Shown here piece after piece: positions 17,505-26,901 of a DNA stretch of 64,000 nucleotides; position 1 is the first letter of the stretch; each line of letters begins with the position of its first letter. The stretch comes from Armatimonadota bacterium (GTDB lineage: Bacteria; Armatimonadota; Fimbriimonadia; Fimbriimonadales; Fimbriimonadaceae), in contig DAIDHV010000001.1 in assembly GCA_027451905.1 (NCBI GenBank), positions 581,245-645,244 on the forward strand, given 5' to 3'. A program made the position numbers and the translations under genes. The notes below the pieces were generated by a model that was not told the origin of the DNA, made no database searches, and worked only from the letters and a program-made list of their open reading frames with translations.

Positions 17505-18032
17505 ATGGTTGGCCGACTCATTGCCCTCTACAACAAATACAGATTGCAAAAGCTAAAAAAGCAGGGCCTCCAAATTGCTGAGGACTGCCGATTGATCACA
17601 TTCCCCGATTTTGGATCGGAACCCTACCTCGTTAGTATCGGCAAACACGTCACCGTTTCGGGCTTTGTATCGTTTGTCACTCACGATGGCGGTAGCTTTG
17701 TTTTCCGAGACCAAGAGCCCTATAAAAACGTGAGACGAGTTGGCAGAATTACCATTCACGACAACTGCTTTATTGGGATACGGTCTGTGATTCTGCCTGG
17801 AGTCGAAATCGGCCCCAATTCTGTTGTGGGAGCAGGATCGGTTGTTACGAAAACTGTCCCTCCTAACACGGTTGTTGCCGGAGTTCCTGCCAAGCCAATC
17901 ATGACGGTGGAAGAGTACGCGGAGCGCATGAAAGCTAAGTACGATGGCCACGATCAAGAAGCTTGGGAAAAAGATGCAAAGGCCTATTTCCTTTCCAGAT
18001 TTCCGTACCCGTGGCCATTTGAGAATTCCTGA
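17505..18032 (+). CDS. Hexapeptide-repeat (LbetaH) O-acetyltransferase
   Basis: The protein of about 175 residues shows left-handed beta-helix turns (IGKHVTVSGFV, ITIHDNCFIGIRSVILPGVEIGPNSVVGAGSVVTK) and the closing VVAGVPAKPIM, as in CatB/maltose O-acetyltransferase-like enzymes that acetylate sugars or antibiotics with acetyl-CoA. A longer frame from 17262 is wrong because it would translate the antisense of tRNA-Ile. ATG 17505 (MVGRLIALYNKYR) and ATG 17487 remain as starts. The acceptor is unknown; surface polysaccharide is the usual one. Confidence 0.85.
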   Translation: MVGRLIALYNKYRLQKLKKQGLQIAEDCRLITFPDFGSEPYLVSIGKHVTVSGFVSFVTHDGGSFVFRDQEPYKNVRRVGRITIHDNCFIGIRSVILPGVEIGPNSVVGAGSVVTKTVPPNTVVAGVPAKPIMTVEEYAERMKAKYDGHDQEAWEKDAKAYFLSRFPYPWPFENS

Positions 18033-18243
18033 ATTTGAGCCTCCTCGATTCTGATCCTGATCACTTGTCCTAAACCTGAGTCTTTAGCAGGATTTGGGGC
18101 TCATGGCAGTTTGGGAGTTTTAAAGAAAACCCATTCCAATCCCAAGTTGGATGACCACCCCGATTCCAATCGCGGAATCGGCAAAAGAATGGAAGCTGAG
18201 CGAGAATGAGCCTCGCCATCCTGAGACACTGTCCAAAAAGAAG

Positions 18244-18269
18244 CCCCGAGCCAGTCTATTGGCTCGGGG
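18244..18269 (-). terminator. Rho-independent terminator-like hairpin
   Basis: The arms ccccgagcca and tggctcgggg pair perfectly around a 6-base loop. On the minus strand the hairpin is followed by a T-rich run (cttctttttgg), placing it about 40 bp after the FecR-domain gene stop, which it probably terminates. Confidence 0.8.
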
Positions 18270-18307
18270 TGTCTTTCCTTCGAACTTAAGCGGCTAGCTT
18301 GTTGGCT

Positions 18308-20530
18308 TTAGCGGCCTCGATGTCCGAAATTGTTTCTTTGGTTACTTTGGTTCTGATTCCCTCGGCTTTGGTTTGACCTTTGCGGAGGATTTTGGTGTCT
18401 CTGGTTTGACCTCTGAGGAGGATTCCAGTGGCTTTGGTTTGACCTCTGAGGAGGATTCCAATGGCTTTGGTTTGACCTCTGAGGAGGATTCCAGTGGCTT
18501 TGGTTTGACCTCTGAGGAGGATTCCAGTGGCTTTGGTTTGACCTCTGAGGAGGATTCCAGTGGCTCTGGTTTGACCTCTGAGGAGGATTCCAATGGCTTT
18601 GGTTTGACCTCTGAGGAGGATTCCAGTGGTTCTGGTTTGACCTCTGAGGAGGATTCCAGTGGCTCTGGTTTGACCTCTGAGGCGGATTCCAGTGGCTCTG
18701 GTTTGACCTCTGAGGCGGGTTCCAGTGCCAGCCACCCCGATTGTTGTTTCGCCTGTTTCCACCGTTTGACTTCAGGGGAGCATTCCAATGGGTATTTCCG
18801 CGGTTGGAATTTGATTGGTTCGATCTCTGAGGCGGGTTCCAATGCCAGCCATTTCGACCCTGGCGGTTGTTATTGCCGCCCTGGTTACCAAAATGAACTG
18901 GACCGGACGATTGGCTGCTCCTAGAACCGCCATTCCAGTGCCAAGATTGACCCGATCTGCCTTGCTGGGACGCTTGTCCGAACCTTCCTTGCCCAGGATT
19001 GGCTTGGCGGAACCCGTTATTTCCAAACCGATTGCTATTGGGGGCAAAAACTCTTCTGCCCAAATTGTGAGGCTGGAACGACGCGGACTGGAACGCTCTT
19101 GAAGGGGTCAGGGAGTTTCGCATCGGAACCGCAAGGCTCGATCCAAACCTACCGTTTTCACCTCTAAGCATCGCACCATGGGCAAAGGCTTGCTCACCTC
19201 TGCGGCCCAAGGGTTGGAAGTGTCCACCACCTACAAAACCTGTTTGGCTCGCCAAAATCGTTCCATAGCGGGCGTTTCGCGGCACAAAGTTAACATCCCT
19301 TCCGAAGTTGCCTTGGGGACCATTAAAATTGTTGAAGGTGTAATTGTTGTAGACGTTTCGGATGCGATATCCATCTTCTGGTCGATTAAACTCGCTTGGG
19401 TCAAATCGATGGGGTTCGCAATAGCCAAACCGCGTTGGGGTGTAGCAGGCAACGCCTCCGATCGAGAAGTTAAATGCCCAGTTTCCGCTTGTAAATCCAA
19501 CCGAAATGTAGCTTGGGTACCGAACTTCTTGAGGGCACAAAGGCGCCCATCCAATTTGATTGTCATAGTTGCAGAAGCTGACTGCAGCCGGAGTCCAGTA
19601 TTGAGTTTCCGGTCCTGGGCACCAACCCCATCCATAAGGTTCATGGACCCATGTGCCGTAGTGATACGGAGCCCAGCCCCAAGGTTCATTACCAACCCAG
19701 GTCCAACCAACCGGATCAACCCACACCCAATGGCCGTGCCAGTAAGGGCGCCAGTTATCATCTTCATGAGGGAACCAAACGTTTCCGTATCCGGCAACAA
19801 CTCTCCATCCGCCATAGTGGTCCAGATTGCCAGCAACGATCGAAACGTTGTAAGGCAGGTAAGGATCTCGGTGGGTGGGATAGACGTAACCGTCTCGATA
19901 CCGATTGAATCGGTCCCAGCTATCTTGGCCAGGTGCCCGATAGATGTTGAGGGGGTCATTGGTATTGCCAATGTCGATTGCGTCTCCCGACTGAAGAGTG
20001 GATTGCTGGGACTGATCTTGAACTTGAACCGTTCCCCGTAAATCCACAATTCTTTGCCGATTGTTGGCATCGATTCGAACAACCGACTGTCCGTCGGTCC
20101 GCAAAGACGCGTACGGGCCGTCAATTTGATAGACCGAGGCAGAATTGCGAGATTCCATTGTCACAGTTCCGTCGTTGACCTGAACGTCGGTGTACTCCCC
20201 GTTGCTATCGGAGCTCATTGTTTGAAGGGTCACAACCGCTCCGTTACCAAGGCGCAGCACGCTGCCGTCATCAAACTGAATCTCGGCTCTTCCTCCTCCC
20301 GATGCCCAAATTTGGGCGCCTTGACGGATTGGCTGATTGATGGCCGCGTAGGACCAATCAATTTGGCTGGTTGGGCGGAAACTAACGTTTCCCTCAACAA
20401 AACTGATTCGAGCTAAGCGAATCGGGCCGCCAGCATTGCTTTGCGCTTGGGTATTCCCGCTTGAGCCGAGAATAAAGGCTAGGGCAACCGGAAGCATCGT
20501 CGCTATGTTTCTTGGTTTTAGGTATCCCAT
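18308..20530 (-). CDS. FecR-domain / DUF6600-like envelope protein with C-terminal repeats
   Basis: The 740-residue protein has a signal peptide to about residue 30, a FecR-like domain at about 40-195 (ARISFVEGNVSFRP, IQFDDGSVLRLGNGAVVTL) and a Trp/Tyr-rich block at about 235-310 (GYGNVWFPHEDDNWRPYW, WTWVGNEPWGWAPYHYG) like DUF6600. The C-terminal third is Asn/Gln/Ser-rich and ends with about 11 copies of an 11-residue unit HWNPPQRSNQS. The repeats are probably extended and surface-exposed. No sigma factor or TonB receptor is adjacent, so a classical FecR anti-sigma role is unlikely. Terminated by the hairpin at 18244-18269. Confidence 0.82.
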   Translation of the reverse strand: MGYLKPRNIATMLPVALAFILGSSGNTQAQSNAGGPIRLARISFVEGNVSFRPTSQIDWSYAAINQPIRQGAQIWASGGGRAEIQFDDGSVLRLGNGAVVTLQTMSSDSNGEYTDVQVNDGTVTMESRNSASVYQIDGPYASLRTDGQSVVRIDANNRQRIVDLRGTVQVQDQSQQSTLQSGDAIDIGNTNDPLNIYRAPGQDSWDRFNRYRDGYVYPTHRDPYLPYNVSIVAGNLDHYGGWRVVAGYGNVWFPHEDDNWRPYWHGHWVWVDPVGWTWVGNEPWGWAPYHYGTWVHEPYGWGWCPGPETQYWTPAAVSFCNYDNQIGWAPLCPQEVRYPSYISVGFTSGNWAFNFSIGGVACYTPTRFGYCEPHRFDPSEFNRPEDGYRIRNVYNNYTFNNFNGPQGNFGRDVNFVPRNARYGTILASQTGFVGGGHFQPLGRRGEQAFAHGAMLRGENGRFGSSLAVPMRNSLTPSRAFQSASFQPHNLGRRVFAPNSNRFGNNGFRQANPGQGRFGQASQQGRSGQSWHWNGGSRSSQSSGPVHFGNQGGNNNRQGRNGWHWNPPQRSNQSNSNRGNTHWNAPLKSNGGNRRNNNRGGWHWNPPQRSNQSHWNPPQRSNQSHWNPPQRSNQNHWNPPQRSNQSHWNPPQRSNQSHWNPPQRSNQSHWNPPQRSNQSHWNPPQRSNQSHWNPPQRSNQSHWNPPQRSNQRHQNPPQRSNQSRGNQNQSNQRNNFGHRGR
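18366..18735 (-). repeat. 33-bp tandem coding repeats (about 11 units)
   Basis: The period is exactly 33 bp (units begin at 18388, 18421, 18454 and so on to 18718), with few substitutions between units. It encodes HWNPPQRSNQS in the FecR-protein frame. Because the unit contains no stop in several frames, long shadow frames run across it on both strands. Copy-number change by slippage or recombination would keep the frame. Confidence 0.9.
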
Positions 20531-20791
20531 ACTCTTTTGAACGATAAACCTCTAAGAATGATCCATGCCAAATGCATCCAAAATCTGAAGATTCCTTAAG
20601 AAGTCCACTTTAATTCCTTAATTTGAACTGGAAACTAGCAATTATGCGGGATAGCTGATCTATCGAAACCTTAAAGCGTTTTCAGTTACTCCCCTAGAGT
20701 ATATGACACTTTTCTGGAAGACGCACCAAAAGCCACTTGTCAAGGTACAAATTTACGAAATTGGCTTCGTATCTGGTAACAAGACAGTGTT

Positions 20792-22051
20792 ATGATTGCG
20801 CCGATTGTTGCCCTTATCTGCTTAAATCGCGGAAAGGTAGTCATTCCCCGTCCAGGGCCAAGCAAAACCCTAGCCCAGATTGATGCCAATGATCCTGACA
20901 TTAGCCCTGCTCGATTGAAGTTCATCACCGCTCACCTAGCTGCTTTTGTCAACCGCAATACAAGCACCGACCACTTGGAAAGAGCCGCGCAATGGGTTTA
21001 CGAGCAATACAAAACCATTCCTGGGCTTAAAGTCAGACTGTTTTCCTACACCGTTCACAAGGGCCCTCGGATTCCTGCCACAAAGAAAGTTGATGAAGTG
21101 GTTGCGGTTTTGCCAGGTAGAGACGATCAAAGAGTTTTAATGGGTGGACACCTTGATTCTATCAATATGTATGTGCCAGCCGATATTCAAACCTTAGAAA
21201 CCGCCCGTGCCCCTGGAGCCGACGACGACCTTAGCGGAATGGCATCCACCATGGAAGTGGCAAGAGTCATGGCAAGAAAACATTGGCAACACACCTGCGT
21301 CTTTATTGCTTTTTCCGGTGAAGAACAAGGATTATTTGGATCTCATGCCCTTGCCAACTATGCCAAAGACCACCAGTGGAAAATCCTTGGATTTCTGAAC
21401 AACGATATCATCGGAAGCGGCCACGATGAAATCGGGCAAAGGAACGATCATATGGTTCGACTTTTTAGTCCTTCTGATCCGTTTGGGCACGGCAGCCGAA
21501 GCTTAGCCCAATACATCCAGTGGATCAATGTTTGCCACAATTCCAACGGCAGTCCCTATTTTTCTGTGCTCGACAAACTGAGGCCCGACAACCCCAAGTT
21601 TCAGGTTCAGTTAGAATTTCGGCTTGATCGCTATTTGCGGGGAGGAGACCACTATTCCTTTATTCGCGCTGGATACCCTGCCGTGCGCTTCACCGAGCCT
21701 TATGAGTCCTTTACTCACCAGCATTCCCCCTATGACTTGCCGCAATATGTTGATTTCAACTATGAAGCCAAAGTTGCGGAAGTTAACTTGCTTGGTGTCT
21801 CTTCCCTTGCTCAGGCTCAGGCCCCACCCACTGATGTCAGAATCAAGCTGAATCTTAGCCACAGCACCAACTTAAGCTGGAAAGGCGATCCAAGCCAAAC
21901 CTATGTCGTTTATTGGCGCACCACAACCTCTCCGGTTTGGCAACACGCCGTCTGCGTGACTGGTTTGCATGCAAGGATTGGCAGGGTCAGCAAGGATGAC
22001 AACATTTTTGCGGTTGGTGCCGAAGGTGGAGTCCCTGTGCTGGCTCGCTGA
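20792..22051 (+). CDS. M28-family zinc metallopeptidase (aminopeptidase-like)
   Basis: The 419-residue protein has the di-zinc M28 signature: His120 in MGGHLDSI, the bridging aspartate in PGADDDLSG (144-146), catalytic Glu pair in FSGEEQGLFG (177-178), a ligand Asp in LNNDIIG and a late His in FTHQHSPYD. Such enzymes remove N-terminal amino acids or dipeptides. Residues 345-419 look like a fibronectin-III-like tail (TDVRIKLNLSHSTNLSWKG). The N-terminus is hydrophobic for ten residues but is not a clear signal peptide, so location is uncertain. Confidence 0.9.
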   Translation: MIAPIVALICLNRGKVVIPRPGPSKTLAQIDANDPDISPARLKFITAHLAAFVNRNTSTDHLERAAQWVYEQYKTIPGLKVRLFSYTVHKGPRIPATKKVDEVVAVLPGRDDQRVLMGGHLDSINMYVPADIQTLETARAPGADDDLSGMASTMEVARVMARKHWQHTCVFIAFSGEEQGLFGSHALANYAKDHQWKILGFLNNDIIGSGHDEIGQRNDHMVRLFSPSDPFGHGSRSLAQYIQWINVCHNSNGSPYFSVLDKLRPDNPKFQVQLEFRLDRYLRGGDHYSFIRAGYPAVRFTEPYESFTHQHSPYDLPQYVDFNYEAKVAEVNLLGVSSLAQAQAPPTDVRIKLNLSHSTNLSWKGDPSQTYVVYWRTTTSPVWQHAVCVTGLHARIGRVSKDDNIFAVGAEGGVPVLAR

Positions 22052-22199
22052 TCAGCCCAAAAAGGTGAGGGTTCGGCACCTTGCATTAACCTAAGTCATG
22101 GGACAATCTTTTGGGCCGACGCCCGAATCCGCAGACCCAAGTTGCAGACCAAAGCTGATGTTTTGAGACTCTGAACTCGCCCCACAAACCCCAGCCAAG

Positions 22200-23294
22200 C
22201 TAAGCGTTGGCATACTTCGCTTCTAACTGGTTCCAAGAATCATTAGCAATGGCAAAACGAATCTCTTCCATAAGCCGTGCGTAAAAGGCTAGATTGTGGA
22301 GGGTGGCAAGTCTTGCTCCCAATGGCTCTTTGGCTTTAAAAAGGTGGCGCAGATAGGCGGCCGAGTAGTCTTGAACGAGGGGAAATTTGCTTTCTGGATC
22401 AACAACTTCGCCGTGCTCCGCCCATTGAGCGGCAAGAATATTGACCCTCCCGTGCATTGTGTACAGGCAATGGTGGCGAGCCATTCGGGTTGGCAAAACG
22501 CAATCAAACATATCAACCCCTTGGGCAACCGCGTGAATGATGTCTTTGGGATGACCCACTCCCATCAAGTACCGCGGCTTCTCTTCTGGCAATAGAGGGG
22601 CGGTATGGGTCACAACCGGATATTGAAGGCTGCTTGGCTCTCCCACGCTAACGCCGCCAATTGCATAGCCATCAAACGGCAGAGCGGTAAGGGCCTGGGC
22701 CGAGACCGTTCTTAAATCAAGATGGATGCCGCCCTGCACGATGCCAAACAGGGCAACTGTGTTGTCTTTAGCGGCAAGATTTCGAGGTGCCCATCGGTGG
22801 GTTTGCTCCATGGCGGCAACCGCTTCTTCTCTGCTGCAAGGATAGGGAGCGCAAACATCCAAAGCCATGGCGATATCCACCCCAAGCTCACACTGAGTTT
22901 CAATGGAGCGCTCCGGAGACAAGAAAAGCTCCGATCCATCTAAGTGAGATTTGAAGGCAACTCCTTTTTCTGAAAGGGTTCTTTGTTGGCTTAGACTCAT
23001 CACCTGGTAACCGCCTGAATCGGTCAGGATTGCCCCTGGCCATGACATAAATTTATGAAGGCCACCCAGCCTAGAAATAAGCTGAGACCCCGGTCTTAGC
23101 GCAAGATGATAGGTGTTGCCGAGGATTAATGAGAATCCAAGATTTTGCAGTTCTTGGCTTGACACAGTTTTGACGGTTGCCTGAGTGCCAACTGGCATGA
23201 AAACCGGAGTCGACACGGTTCCATGGCTTAGGTTTAAGGTTCCTAGCCTTGCTTGATTTTGCTTGCACTTTTTGTGAACCTCAAATTGCATCAA
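22200..23294 (-). CDS. tgt: Queuine tRNA-ribosyltransferase (TGT) lacking the zinc cysteines
   Basis: TGT exchanges guanine-34 for preQ1 in tRNAs with GUN anticodons. The 364-residue protein keeps the barrel and active site: Asp92 in TDSGGYQ, GIVQGG, GGVSVGE and the nucleophile Asp264 in FDCVLPTR. The usual zinc motif CxCxxC before YSRAYLRHL is replaced: this protein reads DPESKFPLVQDYSAAYLRHL, with Ser302, Phe304 and Val307 at the cysteine positions, while the fourth ligand His333 (TLHNLAFY) remains. The overall length is normal and there is no frameshift. It may be a zinc-less variant, or have altered activity. Confidence 0.92.
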   Translation of the reverse strand: MMQFEVHKKCKQNQARLGTLNLSHGTVSTPVFMPVGTQATVKTVSSQELQNLGFSLILGNTYHLALRPGSQLISRLGGLHKFMSWPGAILTDSGGYQVMSLSQQRTLSEKGVAFKSHLDGSELFLSPERSIETQCELGVDIAMALDVCAPYPCSREEAVAAMEQTHRWAPRNLAAKDNTVALFGIVQGGIHLDLRTVSAQALTALPFDGYAIGGVSVGEPSSLQYPVVTHTAPLLPEEKPRYLMGVGHPKDIIHAVAQGVDMFDCVLPTRMARHHCLYTMHGRVNILAAQWAEHGEVVDPESKFPLVQDYSAAYLRHLFKAKEPLGARLATLHNLAFYARLMEEIRFAIANDSWNQLEAKYANA

Positions 23295-23339
23295 AACATA
23301 AGTATGGTTGAGATTTCCTTTTGGTACTCTTGAAGCACT

Positions 23340-24452
23340 ATGTCTGCAACTGATATTTCTGCCACCAAGACCGGCCGCATTTTTAACTTTTCAGCAGGTC
23401 CGTCAACGTTGCCGATCGAAGTTCTAGAGCAAGCCCAGCGAGACCTCTTGAATTACGATGGCAGTGGGATGAGCGTCATGGAAATGAGCCATCGGTCGGC
23501 TCCTTTTGAATCTATCATCAACCGTGCAGAAGCAGATTTAAGGGCGCTCCTTGCAATTCCCGACGACTACTCGGTTCTTTTCCTTCAAGGTGGTGCCAGC
23601 CTCCAGTTCTCAATGATTGCCATGAATTTTCTGGCTGAGGGTCAAGAGGCAGGTTACATCGTTACAGGAGCTTGGGGAGAAAAAGCCTTAGAATCAGCCC
23701 AGCTTGAGGGATCCGCAAAGGAAGTTCACTCTCAAAAAGAAGGCGGATACAAAAAAGCCCCCTCTTGGGCCGAAATCCCAGACTGTCGTGGCTTGGCCTA
23801 CGTCCATTGCACCTCAAATGAAACCATCCAAGGGGTTGAGTTTTCGTCGGACCCATCCCCATTGGGCGCGCCAATCATCTGCGATATGTCGAGTGATATT
23901 CTTTCGCGGCCGGTTCATGTCTCCGCCTACGATTTGATCTATGCTGGAGCCCAAAAAAATATGGGTCCTGCTGGGCTAGTGGTTGTCATTGCCAAAAAGT
24001 CATTTCTTGCTGGCGCGAAGTCTGGGCTGGGCCCGATGCTGGATTATAAAGTTCAAGACAAAAACAAGTCGCTTTATAACACGCCTCCTTGCTGGTCAAT
24101 CTATGTGACTGGCCTCGTGTTTCAGCACCTCCTTTCAACAGGAGGCATCTCGGGGGCAGAAGCCAGAAACCGCGCCAAGGCTAAGGTGATTTATGATGCG
24201 ATTGATCAAAGCGACGGATTCTTCAAAGGCCACGCTGAAGTCGGTTCAAGATCGCTGATGAATATCACATTCACCTTGCCCTCTGATGAATTGACGTCTC
24301 AATTCATAAAGGCCTGCGATCAGACCCAGCTTGATGGGCTTAAGGGCCACCGGTCAGTGGGAGGCTGCAGGGCAAGCGTCTACAATGCGTTTCCAAGAGA
24401 AGGTTGTGACCGCCTTGCCGAACTCATGGCCGACTTCCGCAAATCACACTAG
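23340..24452 (+). CDS. serC: Phosphoserine aminotransferase
   Basis: SerC transaminates 3-phosphohydroxypyruvate to phosphoserine in serine synthesis and also serves pyridoxal phosphate synthesis in some bacteria. The 370-residue protein has the family opening NFSAGPSTLP, LFLQGGASLQFSMIAMN, HCTSNETIQGV and the PLP lysine Lys206 in YAGAQKNMGPAG, ending with KGHRSVGGCRASVYNA. It is divergent from tgt with 45 bp between starts and convergent with the serine ammonia-lyase gene. Confidence 0.96.
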   Translation: MSATDISATKTGRIFNFSAGPSTLPIEVLEQAQRDLLNYDGSGMSVMEMSHRSAPFESIINRAEADLRALLAIPDDYSVLFLQGGASLQFSMIAMNFLAEGQEAGYIVTGAWGEKALESAQLEGSAKEVHSQKEGGYKKAPSWAEIPDCRGLAYVHCTSNETIQGVEFSSDPSPLGAPIICDMSSDILSRPVHVSAYDLIYAGAQKNMGPAGLVVVIAKKSFLAGAKSGLGPMLDYKVQDKNKSLYNTPPCWSIYVTGLVFQHLLSTGGISGAEARNRAKAKVIYDAIDQSDGFFKGHAEVGSRSLMNITFTLPSDELTSQFIKACDQTQLDGLKGHRSVGGCRASVYNAFPREGCDRLAELMADFRKSH

Positions 24453-24502
24453 TCTCTCTTGCCCTCGATCGCAGAATCGTTGGCTAGAGCCGCACTGCCG
24501 GG

Positions 24503-24562
24503 CTTGGTTCACCGCGCCCCTGTGAACCAAGTCGTTGCACCCCAAGGGCTGAACTCCTTGGG
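24503..24562. terminator. Two hairpins between convergent serC and serine ammonia-lyase
   Basis: The first hairpin pairs 24503-24512 (cttggttcac) with 24522-24531 perfectly; the second pairs 24541-24547 (cccaagg) with 24556-24562. Neither has a clear T-run. Their position between two converging genes suggests a shared bidirectional stop, but this is inference. Confidence 0.5.
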
Positions 24563-24603
24563 CTCCGCACTTCTGGGCTGTGGGGACAAGGAAAGCTTAG
24601 CCT

Positions 24604-26073
24604 TTAACACTCGGGGAGGCTGAGGGGAATTTTGAGGGCCAACCCGCCCTCGCTCGTTTCCTTGTACTTAACGCTCATGTCTTGCGCCGTCTCCCACATC
24701 GTTTGGATGACGTCATCCAACGAGACCTTGGCGGAGGCAGGGTCGCTACCAAGGGCAATCTGAGCGGCAGTAATCGCCTTCATCGCTCCCATTGTATTGC
24801 GTTCGATGCAGGGCACCTGAACCAGGCCACCAATCGGATCGCACGTGAGCCCAAGATGATGCTCCATTCCTATTTCTGCCGCCATTAATATCTGCCCCAC
24901 AGATCCGCCCTTGGCGCAAGCCAATCCGGCTGCTGCCATTGCCGAAGAAACTCCGATTTCTGCCTGACAGCCTCCCATCGCTGCCGAAATGGTGGCGTGC
25001 TTTTTGAATAGCATTCCAATGACGGCAGCCGTTAACAAAAAATCGTGCAAATGTGATTTTTTGTTGCATTCTGTAAAGCAAAAGCAATAGAGCAAGACGG
25101 CAGGAATAACTCCTGCCGCACCATTAGTGGGAGCGGTTACAACTCGGCCATAAGCCGCATTTTCTTCGTTAACCGCAAGTGCAAAACAAGTTACCCATTG
25201 TAAAACCAAGTCAAATTCTGTGCAGCTCTCGGCAACACGGTCAAACCACTGCTCAATGGGAGGGTCTGGCTCGGAATGGATCAATTTGCGGCTGAGTTCT
25301 TTGGCTCGCCTCTTGACCAAGAGCCCTCCTGGAAGCAATCCTCCCGTATGGCAGCCATCATATACGCAGCGCATCATCACTTGGATCAGTTCATCTAACC
25401 GACGGTCGGTCTCTTCTTCGCTCCTGAAGGCGGCTTCGTTTTGCCTCACCAATTGAGGTAAAGAAATCACTTCCCTCCTGCAATCATCCTCCAATTGCAC
25501 TCCTGACTGGATGGGGAAAGGCAGCATGATAGGATCGCTAGTCGCTTGGGCACCTTCTTGCACCACAAATCCTCCTCCGATTGAGTAGTAGGTTTTTTGG
25601 AAGGAATGACTCTTCGTTTTGGCGCGAATCGTCATTCCGTTGGGGTGAAATGGCAGCGCTTCCTCGCGGTGAAAAAGCAAATCTGATTCCACCGCAAAAG
25701 CAACATCGCAAAGCCCACCCAACTTTAAGTTCCCACTGGCTTTGACCTCTTCCAACACCGCCGGCAACATGCCAGACCGACACCGAGAGGGGTTTTGACC
25801 ACTTAAACCCATCAAAATTGCAAGATCGGTTCCGTGGCCCTTGCCGGTTTTTGCCAACGATCCATAGAGATCAACTTGAACCTGAACAACCTGCTCAAGC
25901 AGATTCTCTTCTGATAAAGACTCCACAAACATCAAGGATGCCTTCCAAGGGCCCAAGGTGTGAGAACTGGAGGGCCCCACCCCGATCTTGAAGATTTCAA
26001 AGACGCTTAAAGCTTCAGAGGACACATTCACCCATAAATTGCACGCTTGCGAAACTAGAGCGGAAAGCACCAA
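24604..26073 (-). CDS. sdaA: L-serine ammonia-lyase, iron-sulfur type, single chain
   Basis: The enzyme deaminates L-serine to pyruvate with a 4Fe-4S cluster. The protein has the beta domain first (SVFEIFKIGVGPSSSHTLGP, later TYYSIGGGFVV) and the alpha domain after it (AYGRVVTAPTNGAAGVIPA, MGGCQAEIGVSSAMAA, LTCDPIGGLVQVPCIERN), so it is the one-chain form of about 470-490 residues. The ATG at 26073 adds 16 residues before a GTG at 26025 that fits the usual N-terminus (SSEALSVFEIF) better. It degrades what the convergent serC helps make, so the two are probably regulated oppositely. Confidence 0.95.
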   Translation of the reverse strand: MVLSALVSQACNLWVNVSSEALSVFEIFKIGVGPSSSHTLGPWKASLMFVESLSEENLLEQVVQVQVDLYGSLAKTGKGHGTDLAILMGLSGQNPSRCRSGMLPAVLEEVKASGNLKLGGLCDVAFAVESDLLFHREEALPFHPNGMTIRAKTKSHSFQKTYYSIGGGFVVQEGAQATSDPIMLPFPIQSGVQLEDDCRREVISLPQLVRQNEAAFRSEEETDRRLDELIQVMMRCVYDGCHTGGLLPGGLLVKRRAKELSRKLIHSEPDPPIEQWFDRVAESCTEFDLVLQWVTCFALAVNEENAAYGRVVTAPTNGAAGVIPAVLLYCFCFTECNKKSHLHDFLLTAAVIGMLFKKHATISAAMGGCQAEIGVSSAMAAAGLACAKGGSVGQILMAAEIGMEHHLGLTCDPIGGLVQVPCIERNTMGAMKAITAAQIALGSDPASAKVSLDDVIQTMWETAQDMSVKYKETSEGGLALKIPLSLPEC

Positions 26074-26109
26074 GGAATCGATTTGCCAATTTCCCTCGAA
26101 ACTCCAAGC

Positions 26110-26820
26110 TCAATCCGCCCATCCCGATTGCAAAAGTTCTCTGGTTTCTTCGATTGCCACATCCCAAATTGAGTTCATTTCTTCTTCGGGCCGTTCATAA
26201 AGGCCGCCAAAGCTGCCATCGCCTAAGTAGCTTTTTAAGGCAGACGGTGACAGTTGACGATAGACATTGGGGTCAATCATTGGCTTGCGGTGCTGAGGCT
26301 GAGCGATCCCCTTGAGGCGAGTCCAAGCAAAGTTCTCCATCCAACTGGCGTGGCTAGCGTCGGGATCAATCGAAACAACTTTCTCCCACGTTTTGGGGCC
26401 GATCCACCAGTCGTGCCACTTGATCCGAGCATCGGGAAACTTGGTAAGGGCCTCACTGATTACGGCCCGAGCGGGGGTATTGCCACCGTGCCCGTTTAGG
26501 ATAAAAATGCGCCGAAACCCTTGTTTCAGTAAAGAACACAAAATCTCTCCAATCAGCTTCAAATAGAGATCAGATGACAAACTTACCGTTCCGGGAAACT
26601 CTAAAAAAGAAGGCGTTAATCCGTAAGGAACCACCGGAAAAACGGGAATTCCTAGCGTCTGGGCAGAATCAAAGGCAAGCTTTTCGGCAAGGATGGTATC
26701 GGTGCTGAGGCTTAAGTAGGCATGCTGTTCTGTGCAGCCTAGAGGCAAAACACAAATGTTGTTAGACCCTATATAGGATTCCACCTGTTGCCAATGCATT
26801 TCTGAGATTCGCATGACCAT
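26110..26820 (-). CDS. Creatininase-family amidohydrolase
   Basis: The 236-residue protein matches the creatinine amidohydrolase family (PF02633), which includes enzymes acting on cyclic amides, mycofactocin precursors and riboflavin-type intermediates. Metal-ligand positions are present: Glu31 and His33 in GCTEQHAYL, Asp41 in STDT, His111 in LNGHGGN, and His157/Glu162 in HASWMENF. The substrate is not predictable from the context. It lies 37 bp before the serine ammonia-lyase start in the same direction and may share its transcript. Confidence 0.87.
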   Translation of the reverse strand: MVMRISEMHWQQVESYIGSNNICVLPLGCTEQHAYLSLSTDTILAEKLAFDSAQTLGIPVFPVVPYGLTPSFLEFPGTVSLSSDLYLKLIGEILCSLLKQGFRRIFILNGHGGNTPARAVISEALTKFPDARIKWHDWWIGPKTWEKVVSIDPDASHASWMENFAWTRLKGIAQPQHRKPMIDPNVYRQLSPSALKSYLGDGSFGGLYERPEEEMNSIWDVAIEETRELLQSGWAD

Positions 26821-26901
26821 GAGTTAACCAGAGTCTTCCTATGGCTTTGATTAAGAAAGGCAGCCGGTGCCGCCGCTTGGTGCAGTTTTGCTTACAACAA
26901 A

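Noticed and set aside
18366..18735. Possible CRISPR array
   Set aside because: The 33-bp units are contiguous with no unique spacers and encode protein repeats.
18286..18924. Other long frames across the 33-bp repeats on both strands
   Set aside because: They are open only because the repeat unit lacks stops in those frames; they have no start signal or family match.
19178..20124. Long plus- and minus-strand frames of nearly 300 aa
   Set aside because: They are shadows of the FecR-domain gene, which has a signal peptide and recognisable domains.
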